The position numbers and the translations under genes were made by a program. The notes beneath the pieces are model-generated. The model had not been told where the DNA came from and did no database searches. It saw only the letters and a program-made list of their open reading frames with translations. This document shows, piece after piece, positions 26,745 to 38,069 of a stretch of 64,000 bases of DNA. Source of the stretch: Actinomyces bowdenii (GTDB taxonomy: Bacteria > Actinomycetota > Actinomycetes > Actinomycetales > Actinomycetaceae); NCBI RefSeq assembly GCF_017592395.1, contig NZ_JAGFOU010000005.1, positions 62,001 to 126,000 of the forward strand, written 5' to 3'. How positions within the stretch are numbered: position 1 is the stretch's first letter; each line of letters begins with the position of its first letter.

Positions 26745-27074
26745 CTTCTCCACGGGTTGTCCCCATCCGGTGGAGGAGCATGGGGGTTTCTCTCCACAGC
26801 CTGGCGACGCTGTGGCCAAGTCCCGCCCACAGGCTTGTGGACCTGTGGAGGCAGAAGCCCTCCCGACCTGCTGAATTCTTGTCATTCACAGCACGTGATC
26901 CGCTCGGCGCGCTCATCGCGTCCAGCGCATCCACAACCCTGTGGACAAGGGTTCACAGGTGTCCCCAGATGTGGACAAGTCTGTGGAGAGCCCTCATCAT
27001 GGATGGTCCGGCCAGTGCCCGTCCGACGGTACTGTCCACATCTGCCCACATCCACCGCCCATGAGGAGCCGATC
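26745..27074. other. DnaA-box region upstream of dnaA (probable oriC part / dnaA control region)
   Basis: Two perfect DnaA boxes (TTGTCCACA, on the minus strand) lie at 26940-26948 and 26970-26978, exactly 30 bp apart. Near matches are TTGTCCCCA at 26757-26765, CTGTCCACA at 27032-27040 and several two-mismatch copies, for example 26790-26798 and 26836-26844. An AT-richer patch is at about 26870-26890. The rest of the rpmH-dnaA gap (26548-26744) holds the rpmH promoter. DnaA boxes here could form the origin, autoregulate dnaA, or both. Confidence 0.65.
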
Positions 27075-28778
27075 GTGCCCGACGCCGCCAACACCCAGTG
27101 GCTCTCCGCCCTGGAGGTCCTCTCAGCCTCCGGGGAGCTGGGGCAGGGCAAGATGTCCATGATCCGCATGACCCACCTCATCGATGTCGACGGCACTCTC
27201 GTCCTCGTGGTGGGATCCGCCTTCGCCAAGGACATCGTCGAGCAGGCCCGCGGGCCAATCAGCACCGCCGTCGCCCAGGTGTGGGGCCATCCCATGCCCA
27301 TCGAGGTGACCATCGACACCTCCTCGGAGGCCTCCTCGCGGCCCACCGGCCTCCAGCCGGTCCCGCCCCCCGGAGCAGCGGCCCCCGAGCCCGGCCCGCC
27401 GGTCAACCTGCCCGCCCCTCCCGCCCTGGGCCATGCCCCCGACCGGATCGCCCCCTCACCCCCGGCAGTCGGCGGCTACAGCTCCTTCCCCTCCGCCGCA
27501 TCGGCTCCGCCCGCTCAGCCCCTGGCCGGCGCCCTCGCCGGCGCTCACCCCGGCACCGGGCCCATGGGCGCGCACAGTCCCGGGACGGTGGGCGACTACC
27601 CCGCGGCGGCCGCATCCGCTGCCGTGCCCTCGGCGGCCTCCTCATCCTCGGCCGGAGCGCCCCCGATGCCCTCGTCGGGGCTGGCCTCGGGACTGCTGAG
27701 CCCCACCGCCGTCGACGGCGCCTCCCAGCTCAACCCGCGCTACACCTTCGACACCTACGTCACCGGCTCATCCAACCGCTTCGCCCATGCCACCGCCCTG
27801 GCGGTGGCCGAGGCCCCGGCCCGCGCCTACAACCCCTTGTTCATCTACGGCGGCTCGGGACTGGGCAAGACCCACCTGCTGCACGCCATCGGCCACTACG
27901 CCCGGACCCTCAACCCCGGGATCCGGGTCAAGTACGTCAACTCCGAGGTCTTCGTCTCCGACTTCATCGCCTGCGTGCGCGACGGCAACCAGGACGACGG
28001 GCGCATGGAGGGCTTCAAGCGCCGCTACCGCGAGGTCGACATCCTCCTGGTCGACGACATCCAGTTCCTCCAGGGCAAGGAGTCCACACTGGAGGAGTTC
28101 TTCCACACCTTCAACTCCCTGCACTCCTCGGGCAAGCAGGTGGTCCTGACCTCCGACCAGCCGCCCAAGGCCCTGGGAGGCCTGGACGAGCGCCTGCGCT
28201 CGCGCTTCGAGTGGGGGCTGCTGGCCGATGTCCAGCCCCCGGACCTGGAGACCCGCATCGCGATCCTCTCGCGCAAGGGCACCGCCGAGGGCCTGGACCT
28301 GCCCCTGGACGTCCTGGAGTACATCGCCTCGCGGGTGACCACGAACATCCGCGAGCTGGAGGGGGCCCTCATCCGGGTGACGGCCTTCGCCTCGCTCAAC
28401 AAGCAGCCGGTGGACCAGACCCTGGCCGAGATGGTCCTCAAGGACATCATCTCCGACCCCGAGGGCCAGGAGATCACCACCTCCCTCATCATGGCCCAGA
28501 CGGCGGACTACTTCGGCATCACCATCGACGACCTGTGCTCGGCCAACCGCTCGCGCACGATCGTCTCGGCCCGGCACGTGGCCATGTACCTGTGCCGGGA
28601 GCTGACCGACCTGTCCCTGCCCAAGATCGGCCGGGAGTTCGGGGGCCGCGATCACACCACGGTCATGAGCGCGGACAAGAAGATCCGCACCCTCATGGCC
28701 GAGCGCCGCTCCACCTTCAACCAGGTCACCGAGCTGACCAGCCGCATCAAGCAGGCCGCGCAGGCGCCTCAGCCCTGA
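27075..28778 (+). CDS. dnaA: chromosomal replication initiator DnaA
   Basis: An AAA+ ATPase that binds DnaA boxes and opens oriC. The 567-residue protein has an N-terminal domain I, a long Pro/Ala/Ser-rich domain II linker (about residues 95-215) typical of actinobacteria, the AAA+ domain with Walker [10 protein letters not shown] near 257, Walker [10 protein letters not shown] near 322 and the arginine region [12 protein letters not shown], and a domain IV helix-turn-helix ending in the signature [14 protein letters not shown]. The GTG at 27075 follows GAGGAG with 6-nt spacing; the open frame upstream to 26757 lies in the DnaA-box region and is not coding. Confidence 0.97.
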   Translation: MPDAANTQWLSALEVLSASGELGQGKMSMIRMTHLIDVDGTLVLVVGSAFAKDIVEQARGPISTAVAQVWGHPMPIEVTIDTSSEASSRPTGLQPVPPPGAAAPEPGPPVNLPAPPALGHAPDRIAPSPPAVGGYSSFPSAASAPPAQPLAGALAGAHPGTGPMGAHSPGTVGDYPAAAASAAVPSAASSSSAGAPPMPSSGLASGLLSPTAVDGASQLNPRYTFDTYVTGSSNRFAHATALAVAEAPARAYNPLFIYGGSGLGKTHLLHAIGHYARTLNPGIRVKYVNSEVFVSDFIACVRDGNQDDGRMEGFKRRYREVDILLVDDIQFLQGKESTLEEFFHTFNSLHSSGKQVVLTSDQPPKALGGLDERLRSRFEWGLLADVQPPDLETRIAILSRKGTAEGLDLPLDVLEYIASRVTTNIRELEGALIRVTAFASLNKQPVDQTLAEMVLKDIISDPEGQEITTSLIMAQTADYFGITIDDLCSANRSRTIVSARHVAMYLCRELTDLSLPKIGREFGGRDHTTVMSADKKIRTLMAERRSTFNQVTELTSRIKQAAQAPQP

Positions 28779-29344
28779 GCAGCCGTCAGCGGCTGTGAGC
28801 AGCTGTGAGCACAGCCCCGCCTGGAGCCGATGGGCTCCCGGTCCGCGCCCCACCGGGATGACGGCCCGTGGCAGCACCTGCGGTGGGACTGCGGCGCCAC
28901 TGCGGCAGCACTGTGGAGGGCGCTGGGGAGCGGCGGTGGACATCCCCGGGCCGGCCTGTGGGGCACCGGCGCGCCGCTGTGGAATGACATGGGTGCCATT
29001 CAGCGCCGTCCACCGACGGCGCCAGCGACCAACCGAAGCACTCATATGTCGTTCCACAGCCGCCTCGGCGCCATACCGCCGCGAACCGGGCTTCTCCCCA
29101 GGATCCACACGTGCTACTACTCCTACAGACCAAAGTGCCTAATGCGAACGAGCACCGCCGACGTGGCCGGGCGGGGTCCGGGCGGGGCCGACCGTCTCCC
29201 CCCGCGGCCCGCCTCCCCGTGCCGTGCGGTTTGCGACTACACTCCTGATGTCGTGTGCGCGCTCCCACGGGCAGCACGCATGCGAGATCCGTGAAGGCCA
29301 TGCCCGACCATGGCCCACACCCACCACCAACGGAGGCACTCATC
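28779..29344. other. dnaA-dnaN intergenic region
   Basis: A 566-nt gap with no gene. DnaA-box-like cores are present but degenerate (TGTGGAGGG at 28912, TGTGGAATG at 28979, CGTTCCACA near 29050, GGATCCACA near 29100); no perfect box was found. A -10-like TACACT is at 29238-29243. In many actinobacteria oriC is in this interval, so a role in initiation remains possible, but box quality is lower than upstream of dnaA. Confidence 0.5.
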
Positions 29345-30472
29345 GTGAAGCTCAGGGTCGATCGCGACATCCTTGCCGAGGCCGTCACCTGGACCGCCCG
29401 CTCGGTGCCCGCCCGCCCACCGGTGCCCGTCCTGGCGGGTGTCCGCCTGGAGGCCGCCGGATCCACCCTCGTCCTGTCATCCTTCGACTACGAGGTCTCG
29501 GCCCACTGCGAGATCGCCGCCGAGGTCGAGGAGGAGGGTGTGGTCCTGGTCTCCGGACGCCTGCTGGCCGACATCGCCAAGGCCCTGCCCAGCAAGCCGG
29601 TGGACCTCCGGCTCGAGGGCACCAAGATGGCCGTGACCTGCGGTTCGTCCCACTTCTCCCTGGCGGCCATGGCCGCCGATGACTATCCCGCCCTGCCCAC
29701 GATGCCGCCCATCGCCGGGACCATCGACGCCCACGATCTGGCCCAGGCCGTCGCGCAGGTCTCCATCGCCGCCTCCCGCGATGACACCCTGCCGCTGCTG
29801 ACCAGTGTCCAGATGGAGGTCGAGGGCTCCTCCCTGGTGCTCATGGCCACTGACCGCTACCGCCTGGCCCTGCGGGAGATGACCTGGTCCCCCGCCCAGG
29901 AGCTGAGCACCAGCGCCCTGCTCAAGGCGCGCACCCTGTCCGACGTGGCCAAATCGCTGACCTCCTCGGGCGAGGTGACCCTGGCCCTGACCGACTCCTC
30001 GGCATCCTCCAGCCTCATCGGCTTCGAGGCGGGCGGGCGGCGCACCACCTCCCTGCTCACCGACGGCGACTACCCCCCGGTGCGCCGCCTCTTCCCCGAG
30101 ACCACCACCATCCATGCCACTGTGGGCCGCGAGGAGCTCATCGCCGCGGTGCGGCGCGTGAGCCTGGTGGCGGACCGCTCGACCCCCATCCACATGAGCT
30201 TCACCGAGGGCAGCCTGGAGCTCGACGCCGGGCAGGGCGACGACGCCCAGGCCTCCGAGCAGCTCGTCGCCCACCTCGATGGGGAGGAGATCACCACTGC
30301 CTTCAACCCCACCTACCTGCTCGACGGCCTGGGAGCCCTCACCCAGCCCTACGTCAGGCTCGACTTCACCCATGCCTCCAAGCCGGCCGTGCTCACCGGG
30401 GTGGAGTCCATCGGCGGGCAGGAGGATGAGAGCTTCCGCTACCTCATCATGCCCATCCGCTTCGGGGCCTGA
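29345..30472 (+). CDS. dnaN: DNA polymerase III sliding clamp (beta subunit)
   Basis: A ring-shaped processivity clamp of 375 residues. The start KLRVDRDILAEAVTWTARSVPARPP and the terminal YLIMPIR are typical, and three repeated clamp folds fit the length. The GTG at 29345 follows GGAGG with 8-nt spacing. The next gene is recF, 30 nt downstream. Confidence 0.96.
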   Translation: MKLRVDRDILAEAVTWTARSVPARPPVPVLAGVRLEAAGSTLVLSSFDYEVSAHCEIAAEVEEEGVVLVSGRLLADIAKALPSKPVDLRLEGTKMAVTCGSSHFSLAAMAADDYPALPTMPPIAGTIDAHDLAQAVAQVSIAASRDDTLPLLTSVQMEVEGSSLVLMATDRYRLALREMTWSPAQELSTSALLKARTLSDVAKSLTSSGEVTLALTDSSASSSLIGFEAGGRRTTSLLTDGDYPPVRRLFPETTTIHATVGREELIAAVRRVSLVADRSTPIHMSFTEGSLELDAGQGDDAQASEQLVAHLDGEEITTAFNPTYLLDGLGALTQPYVRLDFTHASKPAVLTGVESIGGQEDESFRYLIMPIRFGA

Positions 30473-30502
30473 CCACGGCCCTGGCCGACCCGGGTCCGCT
30501 GC

Positions 30503-31729
30503 GTGTTCGTCTCCGACCTGTCGCTGGACGACTTCCGGTCCTACCACAGGCTCGTGCTATCCCTGGACGCGGGGCCCACGGCCTTCATCGGGGCCAATGG
30601 CCAGGGCAAGACGAACCTGGTGGAGGCCATCGCCTACCTGGCCACCCTGTCCTCCCACCGGGTGGGCGCCGACACCGCCCTGGTGCGCCGCGCCCAGCCC
30701 GGCGAGTCCCAGCCCGCGGGGGCCGTGCTGCGTGCCAGGGCCGTCCACGGGCAGCGGCCCACCGTCGTCGAGATCGAGATCATCGCGGGCCGGGCCAATC
30801 GCGCCCGCCTCAACCGCGGGTCCTGCCGCCCCCGGGATCTCGTGGGAGTGCTGCGCACCGTCGTCTTCGCCCCCGAGGACCTGGCACTGGTGCGTGAGGA
30901 GCCCGGCCTGCGCCGCCGCTTCCTGGACGACCTGGCGGTGATGATGCGCCCCGGCCTGGCGGCGGTGCGCGCCGAGCACGACAAGATCCTGGCCCAGCGG
31001 GCCAGCCTGCTGAAGTCCGCGCGCGCCTCGCGCTCCTCGGGGGCGTCGATGTCCTCCATGCTCTCGACCCTGGAGGTCTGGGACGCCCAGCTGGCCTCCG
31101 CCGCCTCCCGCCTCATCGCCGCGCGCATCGAGGTGCTCTCGCGGCTGCGCCCCTGGGTCGAGGCCGCCTACCAGGAGGTCTCCCAGGCCTCGGGGGACGC
31201 GCTCGGCGCGCAGCTGGCCTACCGCTCCAGCCTGCTCATCCACGAGGGCGCCCCGGAGCCCGATCCGAGTGGCGCTCAGTCCTGGCACCGCGGCGAGGAG
31301 GAGCTCGCGGACGCCGCGGCCACCGCCACCCGCCTTGAGACGGCCATGGGCGCGCTCCACACCCGGGAGGTCGATCGCGGAGCCAACCTGGTGGGCGCGC
31401 ACCGCGATGACCTCGCCCTGTTCCTGGGAGGGCTGCCGGCCCGGGGCTTCGCCTCCCACGGCGAGCAGTGGTCCCTGGCCCTGGCCCTGCGGCTGGCCTC
31501 CTACAACATGCTGCGCCACGACCTGGATGCCTACGGCGGTGATGGTGAGCCCGTGCTCATCCTCGACGATGTCTTCGCCTCCCTGGATCAGCGCCGCCGT
31601 CGTGCCCTGGCCACCATGGTCAGTGGCGCCCAGCAGGTGCTGCTGACCGCCGCCGTCGACCAGGACGTGCCCGAGGAGCTCGACGGGGCGAGATTCCGCG
31701 TCGAGGGCGGGGAGGTGACCCGTGTCTGA
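30503..31729 (+). CDS. recF: DNA replication and repair protein RecF
   Basis: An SMC-like ATPase that aids RecA loading at gaps. The 408-residue protein has Walker A GANGQGKTNLVEA at residues 30-42, the RecF-specific FAPEDLALVREEPGLRRRFLD, the ABC-type signature region (SHGEQWSLALALRLAS) and Walker B VLILDDVFASLD. The start is GTG at 30503, and its end overlaps the next gene by 8 nt. Confidence 0.95.
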   Translation: MFVSDLSLDDFRSYHRLVLSLDAGPTAFIGANGQGKTNLVEAIAYLATLSSHRVGADTALVRRAQPGESQPAGAVLRARAVHGQRPTVVEIEIIAGRANRARLNRGSCRPRDLVGVLRTVVFAPEDLALVREEPGLRRRFLDDLAVMMRPGLAAVRAEHDKILAQRASLLKSARASRSSGASMSSMLSTLEVWDAQLASAASRLIAARIEVLSRLRPWVEAAYQEVSQASGDALGAQLAYRSSLLIHEGAPEPDPSGAQSWHRGEEELADAAATATRLETAMGALHTREVDRGANLVGAHRDDLALFLGGLPARGFASHGEQWSLALALRLASYNMLRHDLDAYGGDGEPVLILDDVFASLDQRRRRALATMVSGAQQVLLTAAVDQDVPEELDGARFRVEGGEVTRV

Positions 31730-32423
31730 GGCACCGCAGGGATCCGGGGATCCCCAGCGCATCGGGGACGCGGCCCGTCGGGAGCAGTGGCAGGTGGATC
31801 AGCAGGTCGATGCCCTGGCCGGGCGGGCCCTGGTCCGCGCCCAGCGCATCGCCTGGGAGTCGGGCCAGGGGCGCGCCCCCTCCCGGCGCGGCGATGGCGA
31901 GGGGGCCGGGGCGCCGGCCCCCTGGGACCTCAGGCGCGAGCGCGCCAGGGCCCTGGGCGGGGATGAGGAGGATCCCCATGACCGCGGTCCGGGCCTGCCC
32001 CGTGGACGCGACCGGCCCGGGCCCACCCGCTTCGACCCGCGCACCGGCCGGCGCGAGCTGGGCCGGATGGTGGAGGACCGGGGCTGGGGCGGCAAGCTGG
32101 CCGCCGCCTCGGTGGTGGCCAGGTGGGAGGAGATCGTCGGGCCCCAGATCGCCGAGCACTGCACCATCGAGTCCTTCGAGGCGGGCCGCATCACCCTGCG
32201 CGCCTCCTCCTCCAGCTGGGCCCAGCAGCTGCGCCTCATCCAGCCCTCCCTGGAGGCCACGGTGGCCCAGGCCATGCGCGGCGCCCCCGGTGCTCCCCGG
32301 GTCGCCGGGGACCCGGGCAGCCGTCCGATCGAGATGCGCATCCTGGGTCCTGCCGAGCCCTCGTGGAAGCGCCGCGGGGTGGGTCTTCGAGGCGCACGCG
32401 GGCCGAGGGACACCTATGGGTGA
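31722..32423 (+). CDS. DUF721/DciA-like protein
   Basis: A 233-residue protein with a C-terminal DUF721 domain (about residues 105-190; GWGGKLAAASVVARWEEIVG, then HCTIESFEAGRITLRASSSSWAQQ). DUF721 proteins located after recF are related to DciA, the ancestral loader of replicative helicase, so a role in replication initiation is likely. The N-terminal third is charged and probably disordered. The GTG at 31722 overlaps the recF stop, with GGAGG just before it. Confidence 0.85.
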   Translation: MSEAPQGSGDPQRIGDAARREQWQVDQQVDALAGRALVRAQRIAWESGQGRAPSRRGDGEGAGAPAPWDLRRERARALGGDEEDPHDRGPGLPRGRDRPGPTRFDPRTGRRELGRMVEDRGWGGKLAAASVVARWEEIVGPQIAEHCTIESFEAGRITLRASSSSWAQQLRLIQPSLEATVAQAMRGAPGAPRVAGDPGSRPIEMRILGPAEPSWKRRGVGLRGARGPRDTYG

Positions 32424-32791
32424 GACTCCCCGATGGGCTCATCCCCGTGCTCGGGCGGGCCTGCCGGCGAGCATCGCCGGGCCTGCCGGCCACCTGTCCG
32501 GGACCGGGCTTGGGATTAACCCGGGATAATTGTGACAGGGGTGTGACCGAGGTGATGACGGGCACGTCCCCTCGGGGGCCTCATCGGGCGGCTGCGGGGC
32601 CCGACTAGGCTAGAATGCGTTGAAACCGCCCATGGCGCGCTCAGGACCGTCCGACTGTACCCACCTACACGAGAGCGAAATCCCTCCCAGGACCGGCGCG
32701 AGAGGAAGTCCTGCGGGGACATCGGACCACACGGGCCCGGCTGAGGGCCTTCGAGGGGCCATGACGCACACGAATGAGGAGCAACTGACAC
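32424..32791 (+). promoter_or_regulatory. gyrB upstream region with candidate promoters
   Basis: A 368-nt gap without a gene. Candidate -10 hexamers are GATAAT at 32524-32529 and TAGAAT at 32611-32616 (within CTAGGCTAGAATG). The latter implies a leader of about 170 nt for the gyrB-gyrA operon. Good -35 elements are not obvious. Gyrase promoters often respond to supercoiling; nothing here proves that. Confidence 0.4.
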
Positions 32792-34822
32792 GTGTCTGAC
32801 CAGGACGCCATCGCGGCCAACGACTATGGAGCCTCGGACATCACCGTCCTGGAAGGGCTTGAGGCGGTGCGCAAGCGCCCCGGCATGTACATCGGCTCCA
32901 CCGGTGAGCGCGGGCTCCACCACCTCGTCTACGAGGTGGTGGACAACTCGGTGGACGAGGCCCTGGCCGGCTACTGCGACCACATCATGGTCACCCTCCT
33001 GGACGACGGAGGCGTGCGCGTGGTGGACAACGGCCGGGGCATCCCCGTCGATGAGCACCCCACCGAGAGGCGCCCCACCGTCGAGGTCGTCATGACGATC
33101 CTGCACGCCGGGGGCAAGTTCGGCGGCGGCGGATACGCCGTCTCCGGGGGCCTGCACGGCGTGGGCATCTCCGTGGTCAACGCCCTGTCCACCCGGGTGG
33201 ACACCGAGGTGCGGCGCCAGGGCCACGTCTGGCGCATGTCCTTCGCCGATGGCGGTAAGCCGGTCACCGAGCTGGTCAAGGGCGAGCGGACCGAGCAGAC
33301 CGGCACCACCCAGACCTTCTACCCCGACCCCTCGATCTTCGAGACGGTCGACTTCGACTACGAGACCCTGCGCCGTCGCTTCCAGCAGATGGCCTTTCTC
33401 AACAAGGGCCTGCGCATCACCCTGACCGATGAGCGCGCCGGGGTGCAGGATGCCGGCGATGAGATCACCGGGGACGAGGCCGGGCCGGCGGACGACCCGG
33501 TGATGGGCCACCGCCAGGTCAGCTACTGCTACGAGCACGGCCTGCGCGACTACGTGGAGTTCCTCAACAAGTCCAAGAAGAGCGAGCTCATCCACCCCGA
33601 GATCATCGACTTCGAGGCCGAGCAGGCCCTGGACGGGACCCATGGCATCAGCCTGGAGATCGCCATGCAGTGGACCAGCGCCTACTCCGAGTCGGTCCAC
33701 ACCTACGCCAACACCATCAACACCACCGAGGGCGGCACCCACGAGGAGGGCTTCCGCACGGCCCTGACCACCCTGGTCAACAAGTACGCCCGCGACAAGG
33801 GCCTGCTCAAGGACAGGGACGACAACCTCACCGGCGACGACATCCGCGAGGGCCTGACCGCCGTCATCTCCGTCAAGCTCTCCGAACCGCAGTTCGAGGG
33901 CCAGACCAAGACCAAGCTCGGCAACACCGAGGCGCGCACCTTCGTCCAGCAGACCGTCTACTCCCAGCTGGGCGACTGGCTGGACTCCCACCCCGCGGAC
34001 GCCAAGGCGGTCATCAACAAGGCCACCCAGGCCGCCGCGGCCCGCCTGGCCGCCCGCAAGGCCCGCGAGGCCACCCGCCGCAAGGGCGTCCTGGAGTCGG
34101 CCTCCATGCCCGGCAAGCTGCGCGACTGCTCCTCGCGCGTGGCCGAGGACTGCGAGATCTTCATCGTCGAGGGCGACTCCGCCGGCGGCTCGGCCGTGGG
34201 CGGGCGCGACCCCGAGCACCAGGCGATCATGCCGATCCGCGGCAAGATCCTCAACGTGGAGAAGGCCCGCCTGGACCGGGCGCTGTCCTCGGAGACCATC
34301 CGCTCCCTCATCACCGCCTTCGGCACCGGCATCGGCGAGGATTTCGACCTGTCCAAGCTGCGCTACGGCAAGATCGTCATCATGGCCGACGCCGACGTCG
34401 ACGGCCAGCACATCGCCACCCTCCTGCTGACCCTCCTGTTCCGCTACATGCGCCCCCTGGTGGAGAACGGGCACATCTACATCGCCATGCCCCCGCTGTA
34501 CCGCCTCAAGTGGTCCAACAGCGAGCACGAGTTCGCCTACTCCGACGCCGAGCGGGACAAGCTGCTCAGGGCCGGGGCCGATGCCGGGCGCCGCCTGCCC
34601 AAGGACGGCGGGATCCAGCGCTACAAGGGCCTGGGCGAGATGAATGACCACGAGCTGTGGGAGACCACCATGGACCCCACCACCCGCATCCTCAAGCAGG
34701 TCACCCTCGACGAGGCCGCCGATGCCGATGAGACCTTCTCGATCCTCATGGGCGACGACGTCGAGCAGCGCCGCTCCTTCATCCAGCGCAACGCCTCCGA
34801 CGTGCGCTTCCTGGATATCTGA
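32792..34822 (+). CDS. gyrB: DNA gyrase subunit B
   Basis: The ATPase subunit of gyrase, 676 residues. It has the GHKL ATPase motifs [22 protein letters not shown] and [14 protein letters not shown], and the Toprim motifs EGDSAGGSA and [10 protein letters not shown]. The Toprim segment reads [20 protein letters not shown], with Val-Gly where many GyrBs have Lys-x; this is the region affected by quinolone/aminocoumarin variation but its meaning here is unknown. The GTG at 32792 has AGGAG upstream. gyrA follows 53 nt later. Confidence 0.97.
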   Translation: MSDQDAIAANDYGASDITVLEGLEAVRKRPGMYIGSTGERGLHHLVYEVVDNSVDEALAGYCDHIMVTLLDDGGVRVVDNGRGIPVDEHPTERRPTVEVVMTILHAGGKFGGGGYAVSGGLHGVGISVVNALSTRVDTEVRRQGHVWRMSFADGGKPVTELVKGERTEQTGTTQTFYPDPSIFETVDFDYETLRRRFQQMAFLNKGLRITLTDERAGVQDAGDEITGDEAGPADDPVMGHRQVSYCYEHGLRDYVEFLNKSKKSELIHPEIIDFEAEQALDGTHGISLEIAMQWTSAYSESVHTYANTINTTEGGTHEEGFRTALTTLVNKYARDKGLLKDRDDNLTGDDIREGLTAVISVKLSEPQFEGQTKTKLGNTEARTFVQQTVYSQLGDWLDSHPADAKAVINKATQAAAARLAARKAREATRRKGVLESASMPGKLRDCSSRVAEDCEIFIVEGDSAGGSAVGGRDPEHQAIMPIRGKILNVEKARLDRALSSETIRSLITAFGTGIGEDFDLSKLRYGKIVIMADADVDGQHIATLLLTLLFRYMRPLVENGHIYIAMPPLYRLKWSNSEHEFAYSDAERDKLLRAGADAGRRLPKDGGIQRYKGLGEMNDHELWETTMDPTTRILKQVTLDEAADADETFSILMGDDVEQRRSFIQRNASDVRFLDI

Positions 34823-34875
34823 GCGACTGAGCGACCCCGAGCAGCCCTGCGCAATCCTGAGCACGAAGGAAACCC

Positions 34876-37530
34876 GTGAGCGACGACGTTGAACAGATCA
34901 TCGGCAACGAGGGACTCACCGATGCGGTGGCCCCCGAGCGCATCCAGCCGGTGGACCTCCAGATGGAGATGCAGCGCTCCTACCTCGACTACGCCATGAG
35001 CGTCATCGTCGGGCGCGCCCTGCCCGACGTGCGCGATGGCCTCAAGCCGGTCCACCGCCGCGTCCTGTACGCCATGTACGACGGCGGCTACCGGCCCACC
35101 GCCTCCTTCTCCAAGTCCTCGCGCATCGTCGGGGACGTCATGGGCAACTACCACCCCCACGGCGATGGCGCCATCTACGACGCCCTGGCCCGACTGGTCC
35201 AGTGGTGGTCCCTGCGCTACCCGCTGGTGGCCGGGCAGGGGAACTTCGGCACCCCCGGCAACCTGGGCCCCGCGGCCCCGCGGTACACCGAGTGCAAGAT
35301 GGCCCCCCTGGCCATGGAGATGGTCCGCGATATCGACGAGGACAGCGTCGACTTCCAGGACAACTACGACGGGAAGAACCAGGAGCCGGTCATCCTGCCG
35401 GCCCGCTTCCCCAACCTCCTGGTCAACGGCTCGGAGGGCATCGCGGTGGGCATGGCCACCCGCATCCCGCCGCACAACCTGCGCGAGGTCGCCAGCGGCG
35501 TCCAGTGGTACCTGGAGCACCCCGGGGCCTCCCGCGAGGAGCTCCTCGAGGCCCTCATCGAGCGCATCCCCGGGCCGGACTTCCCCACGGGCGCCACCAT
35601 CCTGGGCAGGCGCGGCATCGAGGACGCCTACCGCACCGGACGCGGATCGATCACCCAGCGGGCCGTGGTCAATGTCGAGGAGATCCAGGGGCGCCAGTGC
35701 CTGGTGGTCACCGAGCTGCCCTATCAGGTCAATCCCGACAACCTGGCCGACAAGATCGCCCAGCTCGTGCGCGACGGGCAGGTCACCGGCATCGCCGATA
35801 TCCGCGATGAGACCTCCGGGCGCACCGGCCAGAGGCTGGTCATTGTCCTCAAGCGCGACGCCGTGGCCAAGGTGGTGCTCAACAACCTCTACAAGCGCAC
35901 CCAGCTGCAGGACAACTTCCCCGCCAACATGCTGGCGCTGGTCGACGGCGTGCCGCGCACTCTGAGCCTGGACGGCTTCGTGCGCCACTGGGTGTCCCAC
36001 CAGATCGACGTCATCGTGCGCCGCTCCCGCTTCCGCCTGCGCAAGGCCGAGGAGCGCCTCCACATCCTCGAGGGCCTGCTCAAGGCCATCGACGCCCTGG
36101 ACGCCGTCATCGCCCTCATCCGCAGGTCCCCCACCACCGAGGAGGCCCGCAGCGGCCTCATGGGACTGCTGGATGTTGATGAGGCCCAGGCCGAGGCCAT
36201 CCTCTCCCTCCAGCTGCGGCGCCTGGCCGCCCTGGAGAGGCTGAAGATCCAGCAGGAGTCCGAGGAGCTGCGCGAGCGCGTGGCCGACCTGCGCGACATC
36301 ATCGCCAGCCCCGAGCGCCAGCGCGGCATCGTCTCGACCGAGCTGGCGGAGATCGTGGAGAAGTTCGGCGATGAGCGCCGCACCCGGATCGTTCCCTTCG
36401 ACGGCGAGATGAGCATGGAGGACCTCATCCCCGAGGAGGACGTGGTGGTGACCATCACCCGCTCGGGCTACGCCAAGCGCACCCGCACCGACTCCTACCG
36501 CTCCCAGCACCGGGGCGGCAAGGGCATCCGTGGCGCGGCCCTGCGCGAGGACGACGTCGTCGACCACTTCTTCGTCACCACCACCCACCGCTGGCTTCTG
36601 TTCTTCACCAACCTGGGCCGCGTCTACCGGGCCAAGGCCTATGAGCTGCCCGAGGGCGGCCGGGACTCCAAGGGCCAGCACGTGGCCAACCTCCTGGCCT
36701 TCCAGCCCGGCGAGCAGATCGCCCAGGTGATGGAGCTCCAGGACTACGACCAGGCCGACTACCTGGTGCTGGCCACGCGGCGCGGACTGGTGAAGAAGAC
36801 CCGCCTGAGCGACTACAACTCCAACCGCTCCGGCGGGGTCATCGCCATCAACCTGCGCCAGGACGCGCAGGGCAATCCCGATGAGCTCGTCTCGGCCGCG
36901 CTGCTGAGCGAGGGGCAGGACCTGCTCCTGGTCTCGCGTCACGGCCAGTCCCTGCGCTTCCATGCCGATGATGAGACCCTGCGCTCCACCGGGCGCGCCA
37001 CCAGCGGTGTCACCGGCATGCGCTTCCGGGAGGGGGACTCGCTGCTGGCCATGGACGTCGTCGACCCCACCTGGCAGGAGGCCGACCTGTTCGTGGTCAC
37101 CGAGGGCGGCTACGCCAAGCGCACGAATGTGGTCGACTACCCCGTCAAGGGCCGTGGCGGGCTGGGGGTCAAGGTGGCCAATCTGGTGGAGTCCCGCGGT
37201 GATCTCGTGGGCGCCCTCATGGTCACGGGCAAGGACGAGGTGCTGTGCATCATGGCCTCGGGCAAGGTGGTGCGCTCGGCCGTTGCCGAGGTCTCGCGCA
37301 CCGGACGGGCCACGCAGGGAGTGACCTTCGCCAAGCCTGATGAGGGCGATCACATCATCGCGGTGGCCCGCAATGCCGAGCGGGAGCTGGAGGACGGCGC
37401 TCAGGAGGCGGGGCCGGTTGGGGGTGCGCCGCAGGGGCCGGCGCCGGAGCAGCAGGAGGCCGGCGCCTCTGACGCCTCGCAGGAGAGTGCGGTAGCGTTG
37501 GTCGCCGAGGAGAGTGAGGTCGAGGCATGA
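34876..37530 (+). CDS. gyrA: DNA gyrase subunit A
   Basis: The DNA-cleaving subunit of gyrase, 884 residues. The catalytic tyrosine is Y137 in PRYTECK. The quinolone-determining region reads [19 protein letters not shown]98 occupies the position of E. coli Ser83, while D102 (Asp87) is kept. The C-terminal domain has six beta-pinwheel blades and a GyrA-box-like [10 protein letters not shown]. The last 50 residues are an acidic/Ala-rich tail. The GTG at 34876 lies 53 nt after gyrB; the end overlaps the DUF3566 gene by ATGA. Confidence 0.97.
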   Translation: MSDDVEQIIGNEGLTDAVAPERIQPVDLQMEMQRSYLDYAMSVIVGRALPDVRDGLKPVHRRVLYAMYDGGYRPTASFSKSSRIVGDVMGNYHPHGDGAIYDALARLVQWWSLRYPLVAGQGNFGTPGNLGPAAPRYTECKMAPLAMEMVRDIDEDSVDFQDNYDGKNQEPVILPARFPNLLVNGSEGIAVGMATRIPPHNLREVASGVQWYLEHPGASREELLEALIERIPGPDFPTGATILGRRGIEDAYRTGRGSITQRAVVNVEEIQGRQCLVVTELPYQVNPDNLADKIAQLVRDGQVTGIADIRDETSGRTGQRLVIVLKRDAVAKVVLNNLYKRTQLQDNFPANMLALVDGVPRTLSLDGFVRHWVSHQIDVIVRRSRFRLRKAEERLHILEGLLKAIDALDAVIALIRRSPTTEEARSGLMGLLDVDEAQAEAILSLQLRRLAALERLKIQQESEELRERVADLRDIIASPERQRGIVSTELAEIVEKFGDERRTRIVPFDGEMSMEDLIPEEDVVVTITRSGYAKRTRTDSYRSQHRGGKGIRGAALREDDVVDHFFVTTTHRWLLFFTNLGRVYRAKAYELPEGGRDSKGQHVANLLAFQPGEQIAQVMELQDYDQADYLVLATRRGLVKKTRLSDYNSNRSGGVIAINLRQDAQGNPDELVSAALLSEGQDLLLVSRHGQSLRFHADDETLRSTGRATSGVTGMRFREGDSLLAMDVVDPTWQEADLFVVTEGGYAKRTNVVDYPVKGRGGLGVKVANLVESRGDLVGALMVTGKDEVLCIMASGKVVRSAVAEVSRTGRATQGVTFAKPDEGDHIIAVARNAERELEDGAQEAGPVGGAPQGPAPEQQEAGASDASQESAVALVAEESEVEA

Positions 37531-38021
37531 GCCAACCGTTGTCCATCCCGCCCAGCGGCGAGCAGTCCCAGCAGTCCGGGTCCTCCGAGTCCATCGCGGA
37601 CGCGGTCGGCTCCGGGCCCGCCCCGGTCAAGAAGTCCAAGAAGACCATCGCCGGCCCCCGGCGGGTGCGCCTGGCGCTGACCCGGGTGGACCCCTGGTCG
37701 GTGATGAAGGCCGCCTTCCTGCTCAGCTTCGCCGCGGGGATCATGATGATCGTGGCCACCGCCTTCGTGTGGTTCATGCTCGACGCCATGCACGTGTTCT
37801 CCAACATCGAGGGCCTGGTGGGCAAGGTCGCCGGTGAGGAGTCCAACGCCTTCAAGGCGCTGGTGGCCTACCTCGCGCTGCCGCAGGCCATGGCGATGGC
37901 GACGATCATCGCGGTGGTCAACATCGTCCTCATGACGGCCCTGACGACGATCGGCGCCTTCCTCTACAACATCACCGCCACGCTCGTCGGTGGGATTCAT
38001 CTCACGCTGGCGGACGAGTAG
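37527..38021 (+). CDS. DUF3566 domain-containing membrane protein
   Basis: A 164-residue protein of unknown function with a disordered N-terminus (about 40 residues) and two transmembrane helices (about 60-85 and 115-140) framing the DUF3566 domain ([20 protein letters not shown] start, [18 protein letters not shown] end). It overlaps gyrA by ATGA. The position after gyrA and before tRNA-Ile is conserved across actinobacteria, suggesting a cell-envelope or division role, not proven here. Confidence 0.9.
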   Translation: MSQPLSIPPSGEQSQQSGSSESIADAVGSGPAPVKKSKKTIAGPRRVRLALTRVDPWSVMKAAFLLSFAAGIMMIVATAFVWFMLDAMHVFSNIEGLVGKVAGEESNAFKALVAYLALPQAMAMATIIAVVNIVLMTALTTIGAFLYNITATLVGGIHLTLADE

Positions 38022-38026
38022 CGGAT

Positions 38027-38056
38027 TTGGCCTCCGGGGAGGGCATGGGATACTCT
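38027..38056 (+). promoter_or_regulatory. tRNA-Ile promoter
   Basis: TTGGCC (38027-38032) and TACTCT (38051-38056) are separated by 18 nt, and the tRNA begins 14 nt later. Confidence 0.6.
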
Positions 38057-38069
38057 CTCCTGGTCGCAA

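Noticed and set aside
34621-37353. 910-codon open frame on the minus strand opposite gyrA
   Set aside because: Shadow of gyrA in GC-rich DNA; low-complexity Gly/Ala/Val/Leu product with no domain, and gyrA on the plus strand is certain.
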